Position numbers and translations under genes: made by a program
The notes under the pieces: model-generated
Databases searched by the model: none
Told to the model about the DNA's origin: nothing
Seen by the model: the letters and a program-made list of their open reading frames with translations, nothing else
Shown: positions 51,658-61,230 of the stretch, in pieces
How positions within the stretch are numbered: the stretch's first letter is position 1
Layout: each line of letters begins with the position of its first letter
Assembly: GCA_904380375.1 (NCBI GenBank)
Contig: CAJFID010000003.1
Location: 124,001 to 188,000, forward strand
DNA length: 64,000 bases
Direction: 5' to 3'
DNA from: Avimonas intestinalis
GTDB taxonomy: Bacteria > Bacillota > Clostridia > Oscillospirales > Acutalibacteraceae

Positions 51658-51711
51658 GCGGCGGAATAGGGCCGGATAAGCCCAAACGACAAGGAAAGGG
51701 GAGCGGGAGCG

Positions 51712-54700
51712 ATGCCGTCCCGGAAATGGACAACCCAACAAAAGCAGTGCATTGACGCGCGGGGAGGGACGGTGCTGGTCTCGGCCGCCGCCGGCTCGGG
51801 CAAGACTTCGGTGCTGGTGCAGCGGGTGATCGGCCTGGTGACCGATCCGGAGCATCCGGTGGATGTGGACCGGCTTCTGGTGGTCACCTTTACCAAGGCC
51901 GCGGCGGCGGAGATGAAGCAGCGGCTTTCGGCTGCCCTCTCCGCCCTGATTGCGGAGCATCCGGAGGATCGGCGGCTCCAGCGGCAGCAGATGCTGCTGC
52001 CCGGCGCGAAGATCAGCACCGTCCACGGCTTTTGTTCCGGCCTGATCCGCGAGCATTTCCATCTCCTGGGGCTGCCGCCCCAATTCAAGGTGGCGGAGGA
52101 AACCGAGACCGCCCTGCTCAAGCAGGAGGCCGCCGGGGAAGTGGTCGAGGAGATGTACGCCGAGGGCGGGGATGCCTTCCGGGAGCTGGCAGCCCTCCTC
52201 AGCCCCGGCCGGGACGACCAGGGGCTGTTCCGCGCGGTGCTGCGGATCCATGATTTTGTGCAGTCCCACCCCTTTCCCGACGAATGGCTGCGAGAGAAGG
52301 AGGAAACCTATGCCGCCGGCCGCTCCGTGGCAGAAACCGCCTGGGGGCAGACGGTGCTTTCCGCCCTGCGGGATACGGCGGAGGGCTGCGCGGCCATGCT
52401 CTCCCGCGCCCTGGCCCTCACGGCGGAGGAGCCGGTGATGGCGGACAAATACGGGCCGGTGATCGCCAGAGAGAGGGAAATGCTGCTTGCCCTTTCGTCC
52501 GATCTGGCGCGGCCCGGCCTCTCGTGGGACGAGGCGGCGCAGCGGCTTGCCGGCCTGTCCTTCGGCCGCCTGCCCCCGCTTAAAAATTATGAGGACGAAA
52601 TCCGCAAAAACCGGGTGACCGCCCTGCGGGACGACGTGAAGAAAAAGCTCAAGGGCGTCCCGGACATGCTGTGCGGGTCGGAGGAGGAATGCCGGGACGA
52701 CATGGCGGCGCTGGCCAGGCTGGTGCGCGTCCTGTTTGAGACGGTGCGTCGGTATGATGCCCGCTTTACCGAAAAAAAGCAGAAGCGCGGGCTGGTGGAT
52801 TTCGGGGACCTGGAGCATTATGCCCTCCGCCTTCTGGTCGGGGAGGACGGGAAGCGCACGCCCCTTGCGGCCGAGCTGGCCGGCCGGTTTGACGAGGTGC
52901 TGGTGGACGAGTATCAGGATACCAACGCTGCGCAGGACGCGCTGTTCTCCGCCCTTTCCAAAGGGGAATCCAATCTGTTCCTGGTGGGGGATGTGAAGCA
53001 GAGCATCTACGGCTTCCGCCAGGCCATGCCCGAAATTTTTATCCGCCGGCGGGACGGGTACCCGTCCTATGACGGGGAGCATTTCCCCGCCTCAATCACC
53101 TTGGGCAACAATTTCCGTTCCCGGCGGGAGGTGACCGACGCCGTCAATTTTGTCTTCCGGCTGCTGATGACCCGGGAGGCGGGCGGCGTGGATTATGACG
53201 AGCGGGAGGCGCTGATCCCCTCCGCCCCTTACCCGGACGCGCCGGGAAGGGAAACCGAATTGCTGCTGATAGACGGCGGCACGCGGGAGGAATCCGATAC
53301 CCGGGACGCCGCCGAGGCGCGGGTCATCGCGGCCCGCATCCGGGAGATGCTCTCCAGCTTCCGCGTGACGGAGGGGGAGGATTTCCGCCCGGCAAGGCTG
53401 GGGGATTTCTGCATCCTCCTGCGCAGCAAAAACGCCCATGCCGGGGCGTATGTAGACGAGCTGAACCGCTGCGGCATCCCGGCTTGGACCTCGTCGGCCG
53501 GCGGCTTTTTCGCTGCGGCCGAGGTCTCCTGGGCGCTGTCCCTGCTGCGGGTGATTGACAACCCGATCCAGGATGTGCCGCTGCTCGCGGTGCTCTTCTG
53601 CCCGGCGTTCGGCTTTACCCCGGACGATTTGGCGGAAATCCGGCAGCGGGATAAGAACAGCCGGCTTTTTACCGCGCTGCGCCGGTATGCCCGGGACGGC
53701 GGGCAGGCGGCCCTGAGGGGCAGGGCGGCGGAATTCCTGCGCCGGCTGGATGCCTGGCGGGTGCTGGCGGTGACGCTTCCCGCCGACCGCCTGATCCATC
53801 GGCTGTACGAGGACGCGGGCTTGCTTGCCGCGGCGGGAGCGATGCGGCATGGCGTGCAGCGGGTCGCCAACCTGCGGCTTCTGCATGAGCATGCCCGCCG
53901 CTTTGAACAGGGCGGCTTCCGCGGCCTGTCCGCCTTCGTCCGCTTCCTGGACCGGATGGAGCAGCAGGACCTGGATATGGCCCCGGCTTCGGTCGCCGGC
54001 CAGGAGGATGCGGTAAGGATCCTCAGTATCCACAATTCCAAGGGACTGGAATTCCCGGTGGTCTTCCTGGCCGGCCTGGGCGGGCAGTTCAACCGGGAAT
54101 CGACCACGGCCAACCTCCTGCTTCATCCGGAGGCGGGGGTCGGGATGAAGCGGCGGGATCCGGAAACCCTGCGGCAGTGGAACACCCTGCCCCGCCAGGC
54201 GGTGGCCCTCACCATCCGCCGCAGCGAGCGGGCGGAGGAGCTGCGGGTGCTGTACGTAGCGATGACCCGCGCGAAGGAAAAGCTCCTGCTGGTGATGACG
54301 CAGCCCAAGCCGGAGGCCAAGCTGGCCTCCCTGGCGGCAACGCTGGGGGATGGGGAAACGCTCCCTCCTTCGGCGGTACTGGCGGCGGGAGGGATGGGGG
54401 ACTGGATCCTGTCCGCCGCCCTGAGGCATCCGTCCGGCGGGCACCTGCGGTCCCTGGCGGGGGACGATACCGTATCGGTCCGCCCCTGTAAAACCACCTG
54501 GGTCATTGATGTGCTTCGCTCTCCCCCCGCGGAGGATGCAGCGGCCGAAGCCCTCGCCTGCGTCCCTCCCGACCGGGATTTTGCCGAAGAGATTGCCCGC
54601 CGGATTGCTTACCGCTATCCCTATGCGGCGGTGAGCGCCTTGCCGGCCAAGCTGGCGGCGTCCGAGCTGTCCCACGGCCGGATCAAGAGGGAGCATGTGG

Positions 54701-55290
54701 CGTCCTCCCGTCCGGCCTTCCTCGGGGCGGGAGGCTTGACGCCGGCGGAGAGAGGGACGGCGCTGCACACCTTCATGCAGTTTGCGGATTACGGGGCGGC
54801 CGCAGCCGATCCGGCCGGCGAAATCCGGCGGCTGACCGAACGGGGCTTCCTGACGCCGCAGCAGGGGCGGGCGATCGAGCCCGCGCGGGTGGCGCGCTTT
54901 TTTGCCTCCCCGCTCTTTGTGCGGATACGGCAGTCCCCCCGCGTCCTGCGGGAGGTGCATTTTACGATCGCCGTCCCGGCTGCCCGCCTGCTGGACAGGC
55001 CTGAAGATAAGGAACGGGCCGGAGACGACCGGCTGATTATCCAGGGCATCGCGGACTGCGTATTTGAGGAAGAGGGGAGCCTGGTGGTCGTCGACTATAA
55101 GACCGACCGGGTCAAAACCGGGCAGGAACTGGTGGACCGCTATCGGGAGCAGCTGCATATTTACGCGGATGCGCTTTCCCGCACCCTCGGCCTGCCGGTC
55201 GGACAAGCGCTGCTGTATTCCTTCGCCCTGGGGCGGACGGTGGATGCCACGGCGGTTTTGCGGGAGGACTGGGATGCCCAACAGCCATAG
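51712..55290 (+). CDS. addA: ATP-dependent helicase/nuclease subunit AddA
   Basis: AddA is the UvrD-type helicase and second nuclease of the AddAB complex. The 1,192-aa protein has Walker A AAAGSGKTSVL near residue 28, Walker B VDEYQDTN, helicase motif VGDVKQSIYGFR, motif VRILSIHNSKGLEFPVVF and VAMTRAKEKL. The C-terminal nuclease motif is VVDYKTDRV. All are intact. ATG 51712 lies behind a GGAAAGGGGAG stretch. It is cotranscribed with addB. Confidence 0.96.
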   Translation: MPSRKWTTQQKQCIDARGGTVLVSAAAGSGKTSVLVQRVIGLVTDPEHPVDVDRLLVVTFTKAAAAEMKQRLSAALSALIAEHPEDRRLQRQQMLLPGAKISTVHGFCSGLIREHFHLLGLPPQFKVAEETETALLKQEAAGEVVEEMYAEGGDAFRELAALLSPGRDDQGLFRAVLRIHDFVQSHPFPDEWLREKEETYAAGRSVAETAWGQTVLSALRDTAEGCAAMLSRALALTAEEPVMADKYGPVIAREREMLLALSSDLARPGLSWDEAAQRLAGLSFGRLPPLKNYEDEIRKNRVTALRDDVKKKLKGVPDMLCGSEEECRDDMAALARLVRVLFETVRRYDARFTEKKQKRGLVDFGDLEHYALRLLVGEDGKRTPLAAELAGRFDEVLVDEYQDTNAAQDALFSALSKGESNLFLVGDVKQSIYGFRQAMPEIFIRRRDGYPSYDGEHFPASITLGNNFRSRREVTDAVNFVFRLLMTREAGGVDYDEREALIPSAPYPDAPGRETELLLIDGGTREESDTRDAAEARVIAARIREMLSSFRVTEGEDFRPARLGDFCILLRSKNAHAGAYVDELNRCGIPAWTSSAGGFFAAAEVSWALSLLRVIDNPIQDVPLLAVLFCPAFGFTPDDLAEIRQRDKNSRLFTALRRYARDGGQAALRGRAAEFLRRLDAWRVLAVTLPADRLIHRLYEDAGLLAAAGAMRHGVQRVANLRLLHEHARRFEQGGFRGLSAFVRFLDRMEQQDLDMAPASVAGQEDAVRILSIHNSKGLEFPVVFLAGLGGQFNRESTTANLLLHPEAGVGMKRRDPETLRQWNTLPRQAVALTIRRSERAEELRVLYVAMTRAKEKLLLVMTQPKPEAKLASLAATLGDGETLPPSAVLAAGGMGDWILSAALRHPSGGHLRSLAGDDTVSVRPCKTTWVIDVLRSPPAEDAAAEALACVPPDRDFAEEIARRIAYRYPYAAVSALPAKLAASELSHGRIKREHVASSRPAFLGAGGLTPAERGTALHTFMQFADYGAAAADPAGEIRRLTERGFLTPQQGRAIEPARVARFFASPLFVRIRQSPRVLREVHFTIAVPAARLLDRPEDKERAGDDRLIIQGIADCVFEEEGSLVVVDYKTDRVKTGQELVDRYREQLHIYADALSRTLGLPVGQALLYSFALGRTVDATAVLREDWDAQQP

Positions 55291-55347
55291 GGCGCCGACC
55301 GGACAACCGTCTTTTCAGACGCCGCCGCTTACGGAACGGAGGAAATA

Positions 55348-55908
55348 ATGCTGCGCAAAACGATTTTGTATATTGCCGTTAGCTTGGACGGGTACATTGC
55401 CGATCACGCCGGAGGGGTTTCCTGGCTGAATACCCCGGAAGCGGCCGCGGCAGGGGACGAAGGCTACCGCCGCTTTTTGCAGACGGTTGACACCATCGTG
55501 ATGGGCGGGCGCACCTACCGTCAGGTGGTTACGGAGCTTTCCCCGGGCTCCTGGCCCTACGCCGGGCTGGAGGCCTATGTGTTGACCCGCCGGTACGAGG
55601 AGCCGGACATGCCGGGAATCCATTTTGTCAACCGCCCGGTTTCCGATCTGCTCCGGGGACTGGGCAGCCGGCCCGGCAAGGCAATTTGGCTCTGCGGAGG
55701 CGCGGAGCTCATCCATGCGTGCCGGGAGGAGGACCTCATTGACGAATATCATATAACCGTAATGCCAATCCTCCTGGGGGAAGGGATCCCGCTGTTCCGT
55801 CCGTCCGGGCGTTCTACCCCGCTTGCGCTGGTTTCTGCCGGCGAAGCGGATGGCGGGGCGCTCTGCGTCTTCCGGCGACGGGAGGAAGCCCCCCGTGTGC
55901 ATCCCTAG
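55348..55908 (+). CDS. Dihydrofolate reductase/RibD C-terminal-like protein
   Basis: The 186-aa protein has the fold of the RibD C-terminal reductase: SLDGYIADHAGGVSWL near the N-terminus, TIVMGGRTYRQV, and WLCGGAELIHACREEDLIDE for NADPH binding. Family members reduce pteridine-, riboflavin- or drug-type substrates; the substrate here is unknown, and it is not the classical folA dihydrofolate reductase. CGGAGG lies 6 nt before the ATG. It follows addA by 57 bp. Confidence 0.85.
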   Translation: MLRKTILYIAVSLDGYIADHAGGVSWLNTPEAAAAGDEGYRRFLQTVDTIVMGGRTYRQVVTELSPGSWPYAGLEAYVLTRRYEEPDMPGIHFVNRPVSDLLRGLGSRPGKAIWLCGGAELIHACREEDLIDEYHITVMPILLGEGIPLFRPSGRSTPLALVSAGEADGGALCVFRRREEAPRVHP

Positions 55909-56043
55909 CGGCGGGCTCCGCCGTTTGGGTGTCTTGCCCGCTGAGCGGGCGGGCCGGCTGTCCCCTATGGCCTTCCCGTCCCCTAAGGTTCCGCATAGGA
56001 GGGCTTTGCAGGGGGCGGTTGGCTTAAGGGACGGCAAAGCAGA

Positions 56044-56096
56044 AAAAAGGGCAGGTGCCGTTCCGCAACATCTGCGGAACGGCACCTGCCCTTTTT
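56044..56096. terminator. Bidirectional terminator between convergent genes
   Basis: A 24-bp stem region (56044-56067 with 56073-56096) has A residues on its left and T residues on its right, so it serves both directions. Confidence 0.9.
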
Positions 56097-56119
56097 GGCT
56101 GTGTCTTATGGAAAGTGGA

Positions 56120-57235
56120 TCAGACCAGCCCCTCTTTTTCATAATAGGCGAGCAGCAGCTCCACAACCCGGCTGTAGCTGAGCACGCCGTCGTCGTCCCC
56201 CTGGATTTCAATAAAGCTGTTGTTGATGGATTCCGAGATATCCTGTACCTGCCCCTCAAACTGCTGCCAGTATTCGCTGCGCTGCTGCAGGTCAGCCAGC
56301 ATCCCCTCCGAGCAGTAGGCGCGGGTAGCCAGCCACAAATCCTGGTCATAGGCATACAGGGCGTTGGCGCAGTATACATAGGCCATTAGGTACCCAGAGT
56401 AGCGGTAATCGGCAGAGGGATGGTGGAAACAGGCCAGGCAGGCGAAAAAGTTGCATTCGTCCTCCCTGGCGAAGCCGCGGGTATGGGCCAGCTCGTGGGC
56501 GGCGGTCGCCGGGATATCGCAGGCAGGCTGGTCAACGTTGATGTTCGCTTCGGAAAAGAAGGGGAAATACATCCCGGTAATGCCGGTAAAGGACCAAAGG
56601 GGGGAGAGGTGAACCGGCTTCCCCCGGTTTACAACCCCCCACAAAAAGGGATACTGATCCTCCAGGGCTTCATACCCTTTTCCCGCCTTAACCAGGACGT
56701 CGGTAATTGAGCCATCCAGCGCCACATTTCCGTTTTCGTCCTCGGGAAGCTGCCGGCGGGCAATCGAGGCATTCTGCGCCAGGTCGATACAGACCGCCTG
56801 CAAAAATTCGCCCGACTTGGGGGAGGTGTCCAGCTCCAGCAGCTCGGACGCGGGGAGGCGGTAAAAATTCAGCCCGTGCAGCAGCATATACAGCAGCAGC
56901 GCGCTGGATAAAACCCATCCGACGGCCCTGCCGGCCTTCGCCGCGTACTGGGCGCGGGCTTCGGACGCCTTCAGCTTGCGGAAGAATCGGACCAGGAGGA
57001 GCACCAGCACCGGCAAAGCCGCTACCGCGGCAACCTCCGTGAGAGAGAAAGGAAACAGGGAGGACACCATCCCCAAGGGGACGGAAACCAGTCGGAAGAT
57101 CCCGCGGGAAAACAATGTTTCCGTAACCTCCGGGAAATGGGGCAGGATCCAGAACAAAAGCAGGGCGACGATCCCCGGCAGGAGGAAGAGGAAGCAGCGG
57201 AGTATGCTCCACAGCTTTGACAGGACTGGCTTCAT
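56120..57235 (-). CDS. DUF3810 family membrane protein with an HExxH motif
   Basis: The 371-aa protein has three N-terminal transmembrane helices (about 12-32, 63-84 and 104-122) and a large extracytoplasmic or cytoplasmic domain containing HELAHTRGFAREDECNFFA. HELAH plus the downstream Glu resemble a zinc metallopeptidase site, so proteolysis at the membrane is plausible but not established for DUF3810. AAGGAGG lies 12 nt before the ATG. It stands alone on the minus strand, with a strong bidirectional terminator at its end. Confidence 0.82.
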   Translation of the reverse strand: MKPVLSKLWSILRCFLFLLPGIVALLLFWILPHFPEVTETLFSRGIFRLVSVPLGMVSSLFPFSLTEVAAVAALPVLVLLLVRFFRKLKASEARAQYAAKAGRAVGWVLSSALLLYMLLHGLNFYRLPASELLELDTSPKSGEFLQAVCIDLAQNASIARRQLPEDENGNVALDGSITDVLVKAGKGYEALEDQYPFLWGVVNRGKPVHLSPLWSFTGITGMYFPFFSEANINVDQPACDIPATAAHELAHTRGFAREDECNFFACLACFHHPSADYRYSGYLMAYVYCANALYAYDQDLWLATRAYCSEGMLADLQQRSEYWQQFEGQVQDISESINNSFIEIQGDDDGVLSYSRVVELLLAYYEKEGLV

Positions 57236-57547
57236 GACGGATGACTTCCTCCTTACCAGGTCGTTTTGTCCATTATACCGGATTCCGGCGCATCTGCCAA
57301 GAAGGAACCGTCACGAAAAATGCGGCAAATCGCTGCGAAGGCTGCAAGCAATGCCCCAAGCGCTGCAACGGCGACGCCTCCCGGCTCTATTTTCGCCTCC
57401 GGCCTTCAAAAAGCCGGAGGGCCCGGATCCCGCCCGGAAAGCCGTAACTGCTTGGCGGGTCCCGTCAGGCCGGACGGATCTACAAAAGATGAGCAGCTCG
57501 TGCAAAGCTGTGCTGCTTTACACAGGCTGCCTGACGGTGAATAGGGG
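57236..57547. other. Non-coding interval with several inverted repeats
   Basis: No gene is supported. CCTCCGGC/GCCGGAGG forms a hairpin (57397-57421 region). CCGTCAGG and CCTGACGG (near 57463 and 57530) could close a structure of about 75 nt containing an inner GCAGC/GCTGC hairpin. It may end the serS-metY transcript; there is no clear T-run. Confidence 0.35.
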
Positions 57548-57658
57548 CTACCACCGCCTGGTTTTGGAAAAGGCGATACAGCCCAGGACAACGGCGACCG
57601 CGCTGGCCGCCGCGCCGCAGATGCCGAGGATAAACGCACTGATCGATATTCCTTTCAT
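57548..57658 (-). CDS. 36-aa hydrophobic peptide
   Basis: One transmembrane helix (SAFILGICGAAASAVAVVLG) makes up most of the peptide, followed by the basic tail SKTRRW. AAAGGAG lies 9 nt before the ATG, good evidence that it is translated. It lies 31 bp behind metY on the same strand and so is probably the last gene of the serS-metY transcript. Similar tiny Gly/Ala-rich membrane proteins are common in Firmicutes; the function is unknown. Confidence 0.6.
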   Translation of the reverse strand: MKGISISAFILGICGAAASAVAVVLGCIAFSKTRRW

Positions 57659-57689
57659 TACGCGGGCTCCTTTCGCAGTTACAGGCTGT

Positions 57690-58964
57690 TTACAGGCAGG
57701 CAAGCGCCTGGTGAATATCCTCAATGATGTCGTCCGGATTCTCAATCCCGACCGAGAAACGGATCAGGTCGGGCGTGACGCCGGCTTCGGCGAGCTGTTC
57801 GTCGGACATCTGCCGATGGGTGGTGCTGGCCGGATGAAGCACGCAGGTCCGCAGGTCCGCCACATGGATGACGATCTGCGCCAGCTTGAGGTTTTCCATA
57901 AACCGGCTGGCCGCCTCCCGGCCGCCCTTTACCCCAAAGGAAATCACGCCGCAGGTGCCGTTCGGCATGTATTTCCGCGCCAGATGGTAATATTTGTTGT
58001 CCGGCAGGCCCGGATAGCTTACCCAGGAAACCTTTTCCTGCTGCTGCAGATACTCTGCCACCTTCTGCGCGTTGGAACAGTGCCGCTGCATCCGGAGGAA
58101 CAGGGTGTCTATGCCCTGGCTGAGCAGGAAGGCGTTCATCGGGCTGGGCGTGGCGCCGATATCCCGCATCAGGTGGGTGCGGCATTTGGTAATATAGGCC
58201 GCTTTGCCGAAGGCGTCGGTGTAGGTCAGGCCGTGGTAGGTTTCATCCGGCGTGGTCAGGCCGGGGAACTTGTCGTTCTGCGTCCAGTCGAAGTTCCCGC
58301 TGTCCACGATCACGCCGCCCAGGGCGGTCGCATGGCCGTCAAGGTATTTGGAGGTGGAGTGGGTGACGATATCCGCCCCGAATTCGAACGGGCGGCAGTT
58401 CACCGGGGTGGGGAAGGTGTTGTCCACGATCAGCGGTACGCCGTGGCTGTGGGCGGCGCGGGCATACATCTCTATATCAAGCACGCATAGCCCGGGGTTG
58501 GAGAGCGTCTCCCCGAACACCAGTTTGGTATTCGGGCGGAAGGCCGCGTTCAGCGTCTCCTCGTCCGCATCCGGGTCGATGAAGGTCACGTCAATCCCCA
58601 TCTCCCGCAGGGTCTTGTTAAACAGGTTGAAGGTGCCGCCGTAAATCGCCACGGCGCTGACGATATGGTCGCCGCTGTGGGCGATGTTGAGCGCGGCGAT
58701 CAGGTTTGCCGACTGCCCGGCGGAGGTCAGCAGTGCGCCGACCCCGCCTTCAAGCGCGGCGATTTTGGCCTCAACCGCGTTGGTGGTCGGGTTGGAAAGG
58801 CGGGTGTAAAAGTCGCCGCCGATTTTCAGGTCGAACAGGTCGCCGAGGGTCTGGGCGCTGTCGTAGCGGAAGGTGGTGCTCTGTACAATCGGGAGCACCC
58901 GGGGCTCGCCGTTCTTCGGCTTCCATCCCTCCTGGATGCATTGGGTGTCAATATGCCATGCCAT
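57690..58964 (-). CDS. metY: O-acetylhomoserine sulfhydrylase
   Basis: MetY is a PLP enzyme that makes homocysteine from O-acetylhomoserine and sulfide. The 424-aa protein shows the Cys/Met-metabolism family pattern: YTRLSNPTTNAVEAKIAALE, GQSANLIA, VDNTFPTPVNCRPFEFGAD and the PLP lysine in THSTSKYLDGHATALGG. Length fits MetY (about 425) better than MetB (about 380). AGGAGG lies 8 nt before the ATG. It follows serS by 46 bp, so the serine T-box may also control it. Confidence 0.94.
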   Translation of the reverse strand: MAWHIDTQCIQEGWKPKNGEPRVLPIVQSTTFRYDSAQTLGDLFDLKIGGDFYTRLSNPTTNAVEAKIAALEGGVGALLTSAGQSANLIAALNIAHSGDHIVSAVAIYGGTFNLFNKTLREMGIDVTFIDPDADEETLNAAFRPNTKLVFGETLSNPGLCVLDIEMYARAAHSHGVPLIVDNTFPTPVNCRPFEFGADIVTHSTSKYLDGHATALGGVIVDSGNFDWTQNDKFPGLTTPDETYHGLTYTDAFGKAAYITKCRTHLMRDIGATPSPMNAFLLSQGIDTLFLRMQRHCSNAQKVAEYLQQQEKVSWVSYPGLPDNKYYHLARKYMPNGTCGVISFGVKGGREAASRFMENLKLAQIVIHVADLRTCVLHPASTTHRQMSDEQLAEAGVTPDLIRFSVGIENPDDIIEDIHQALACL

Positions 58965-59010
58965 GGTGATTACCTCCTAAATTCCGAATTACGCCGGCGG
59001 ACGATGCCGG

Positions 59011-60288
59011 TCAGCCGATATGGTCCTTCCCGCCCATGTACATCCGCAGCGGTTCGGGGATACGGATCGTGCCGTCCGCCTGCAGGTTGTTTTCAAGGAA
59101 AGCGATCAGCATACGCGGCGGGGCGACGACCGTGTTGTTTAAGGTGTGGGGGAACCAGGTGCCCTTTTCGCCCCGCACCCGGATGCCCAGGCGGCGGGCC
59201 TGCGCATCCCCGAGGTTGGAGCAGCTCCCCACCTCAAAATACTTTTTCTGGCGGGGGGACCAGGCTTCCACGTCAATGCTCTTGACCTTCAGGTCGGCCA
59301 GGTCGCCGGAGCAGCACTCCAGCGTGCGCACCGGGATATCCATGCTGCGGAAGAAGTCCACGGTATTGGTGTACAGCTTTTTAAACCAATCCATGCTTTC
59401 CTCCGGGCGGCAGACCACGATCATTTCCTGCTTTTCAAACTGGTGGATGCGGTACACGCCGCGCTCCTCAATCCCATGGGCGCCTACCTCCTTGCGGAAG
59501 CAGGGGGAGTAGCTGGTCAGCGTCTGGGGCAGGTCGCCCTCGTCCAGCACCGTGTCAATGAACTTGCCGATCATCGAGTGCTCGCTGGTACCGATGAGGT
59601 AGAGGTCTTCCCCCTCAATCTTGTACATCATGCCTTCCATTTCGGCAAAGCTCATCACGCCGGTCACGACGTCGCTGCGGATCATGAAGGGCGGGACATA
59701 ATAGGTAAACCCGCGGTCGATCATGAAATCCCGCGCGTAGGAGAGGACGGCGCTGTGCAGCCGGGCGATGTCCCCCTTGAGGTAATAAAAGCCGTTGCCA
59801 CTGGTCTTGCGGGCGCTGTCAAGGTCAATGCCATTCAGGCGCTCCATGATGTCAACGTGATAGGGCACCTCAAAATCCGGCACCGCCGGCTCGCCGAAGC
59901 GCTCCACCTCGACGTTTTCGCTGTCGTCCCGGCCAATTGGGACGGAGGGGTCGATGATGTTCGGGATGACCAGCATCCGTTCCCGGATTTTGGCGGAAAG
60001 CTCCTCCTCCTTCTGCTCCAGGTCGGCCAGCTCCTGCGCGATGGCGGCGACCTCCTGCTTCTTGCGCTCGGCCTCCTCCTTCATGCCCCGGCCCATCAGG
60101 CCGCCGATTTCCTTGCTGATGGTTTTGCGCTTGCTGCGCAGCGCATCGCCCTGGGATTTGGCTTCCCGGAACTGGCGGTCGAACTCCACCACCTCATCCA
60201 CCAAAGGCAGCTTTTCGTCCTGGAATTTTTTGCGGATGTTTTCTTTGACCAGCTCCGGGTCGGTCCGCAGCAGATGCATGTCCAACAT
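59011..60288 (-). CDS. serS: Seryl-tRNA synthetase
   Basis: SerRS charges tRNA-Ser. The 425-aa class II enzyme has the N-terminal antiparallel coiled coil (about 30-100), motif 2 in GVYRIHQFEKQEM, EVGSCSNLGDAQARRLGIR and motif 3 in NTVVAPPRMLIAFLEN. ATG 60288 follows AGGAGG by 9 nt; the frame is open into the T-box leader but there is no start there. The leader carries a serine T-box and a near-consensus promoter. metY follows. Confidence 0.97.
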   Translation of the reverse strand: MLDMHLLRTDPELVKENIRKKFQDEKLPLVDEVVEFDRQFREAKSQGDALRSKRKTISKEIGGLMGRGMKEEAERKKQEVAAIAQELADLEQKEEELSAKIRERMLVIPNIIDPSVPIGRDDSENVEVERFGEPAVPDFEVPYHVDIMERLNGIDLDSARKTSGNGFYYLKGDIARLHSAVLSYARDFMIDRGFTYYVPPFMIRSDVVTGVMSFAEMEGMMYKIEGEDLYLIGTSEHSMIGKFIDTVLDEGDLPQTLTSYSPCFRKEVGAHGIEERGVYRIHQFEKQEMIVVCRPEESMDWFKKLYTNTVDFFRSMDIPVRTLECCSGDLADLKVKSIDVEAWSPRQKKYFEVGSCSNLGDAQARRLGIRVRGEKGTWFPHTLNNTVVAPPRMLIAFLENNLQADGTIRIPEPLRMYMGGKDHIG

Positions 60289-60363
60289 GGCTTGAACCCT
60301 CCTGTAATGATATACATGGAACACAGCGCCGCCGGAAAAGAAGCAGGGTCGGCAGGGCCGGAA

Positions 60364-60640
60364 ACAGAAAAAGAACGCGGGATTCCCCTTCCCGCATGGG
60401 ACGGAAAATTCCGCGTTGCCACCCAATTTACCGGCTTGCGTGCGGCGGTCCCTGCTACGAAGGAACGCCCGGCCTTGCCGGTCCCTTTACGGCGCGATAA
60501 AGGGCGCCGCCCTTCCGGCTCCTCGCCGGCTGCTCGGAAAGCGGAAACACACCGCGCGGGCCGCCGGTTCGCACCTCCCACCGGCTCTCTGACCGCCCGC
60601 CTCGGCGCGGCTCTTTCCTCCATGCTTTTGCCTTTTCCGG
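60364..60640 (-). promoter_or_regulatory. T-box leader of serS (serine-responsive)
   Basis: The minus-strand leader contains the stem I elements AGAGAG and GGTGNGAACC-like distal loop, the T-box sequence GGGTGGCAACGCGG (60424-60411) and a terminator AACGCGG...CCCGCGTT followed by TCTTTTTC. A TCC triplet followed by a purine is the likely specifier. Uncharged tRNA-Ser would stabilise the antiterminator. Confidence 0.9.
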
Positions 60641-60650
60641 ATTTTTCCCT

Positions 60651-60679
60651 ATTTTACCGCATTCCGCCGTTTTTTTCAA
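60651..60679 (-). promoter_or_regulatory. Sigma-A promoter of serS
   Basis: On the minus strand TTGAAA (60679-60674), a 17-bp spacer and TAAAAT (60656-60651) lie just before the T-box. Confidence 0.82.
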
Positions 60680-60735
60680 GCGGAAATTCTCGGCCGTCCC
60701 GCCGATTTCCCCGGTACGAGGCGAGGAGTCGGCTT

Positions 60736-61230
60736 TCATTGGACGTTGAGCAGGTAAAAGCCGAGGTTGAGATACGCGGCGTACAGGGTCCAGAGCAGGT
60801 AGGGAAGCATCAGATAGAAGGCCGGCTTGCTGATATACCGGAAGCCGGAGAGGGTCAGCGTGACCAAGGCAATCAGCAGAAGCAGCCAGAAGAAGGCGAA
60901 CAGCCGCCATCCTAGCCGGAAAAAGAAAAATGGCCAGAGGATATTGACCGCGAGCTGCAAAAGGTACATCCGCAGCACCCGCGCGCCGTCAATATCGTTC
61001 TCGTTCCACACCAGATAAGCGGCAAAGCCCATCGCCAGATAGAGGATCGTCCAGACTATCGGGAAGACGACAGCCGGCGGAGTCAAGGGGGGCTTTACCA
61101 AGCTGTCAAAGCCACGGATGCCGCCGAGCAGCCCGCCGACCGCCCCGGCGGCTAGGGTGAGCCCTTCAAAAAACAGGAAAGCGCGAAGCACAAAAGGATG
61201 GCGGCTTTTTTTCTGGGAAAGGGAAAACAT
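60736..61230 (-). CDS. tspO: TspO/MBR family protein
   Basis: The 164-aa membrane protein has five helices and the TspO pattern: LVKPPLTPPAVVFPIVWTIL (the conserved proline loop and W), ALWLVWNE-like YLVWNEN, and WPFFFFRLGW. TspO proteins bind porphyrins and related ligands; in bacteria they are tied to stress and tetrapyrrole control. ATG 61230 has GAGG 8 nt upstream; an in-frame ATG at 61257 has none. The serS promoter lies just downstream, so the two genes are separate units. Confidence 0.9.
   Translation of the reverse strand: MFSLSQKKSRHPFVLRAFLFFEGLTLAAGAVGGLLGGIRGFDSLVKPPLTPPAVVFPIVWTILYLAMGFAAYLVWNENDIDGARVLRMYLLQLAVNILWPFFFFRLGWRLFAFFWLLLLIALVTLTLSGFRYISKPAFYLMLPYLLWTLYAAYLNLGFYLLNVQ

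Noticed and set aside
57390..57540. SAM riboswitch for metY
   Set aside because: The region lies downstream of metY on its strand and lacks the SAM-box core; it cannot be a metY leader.
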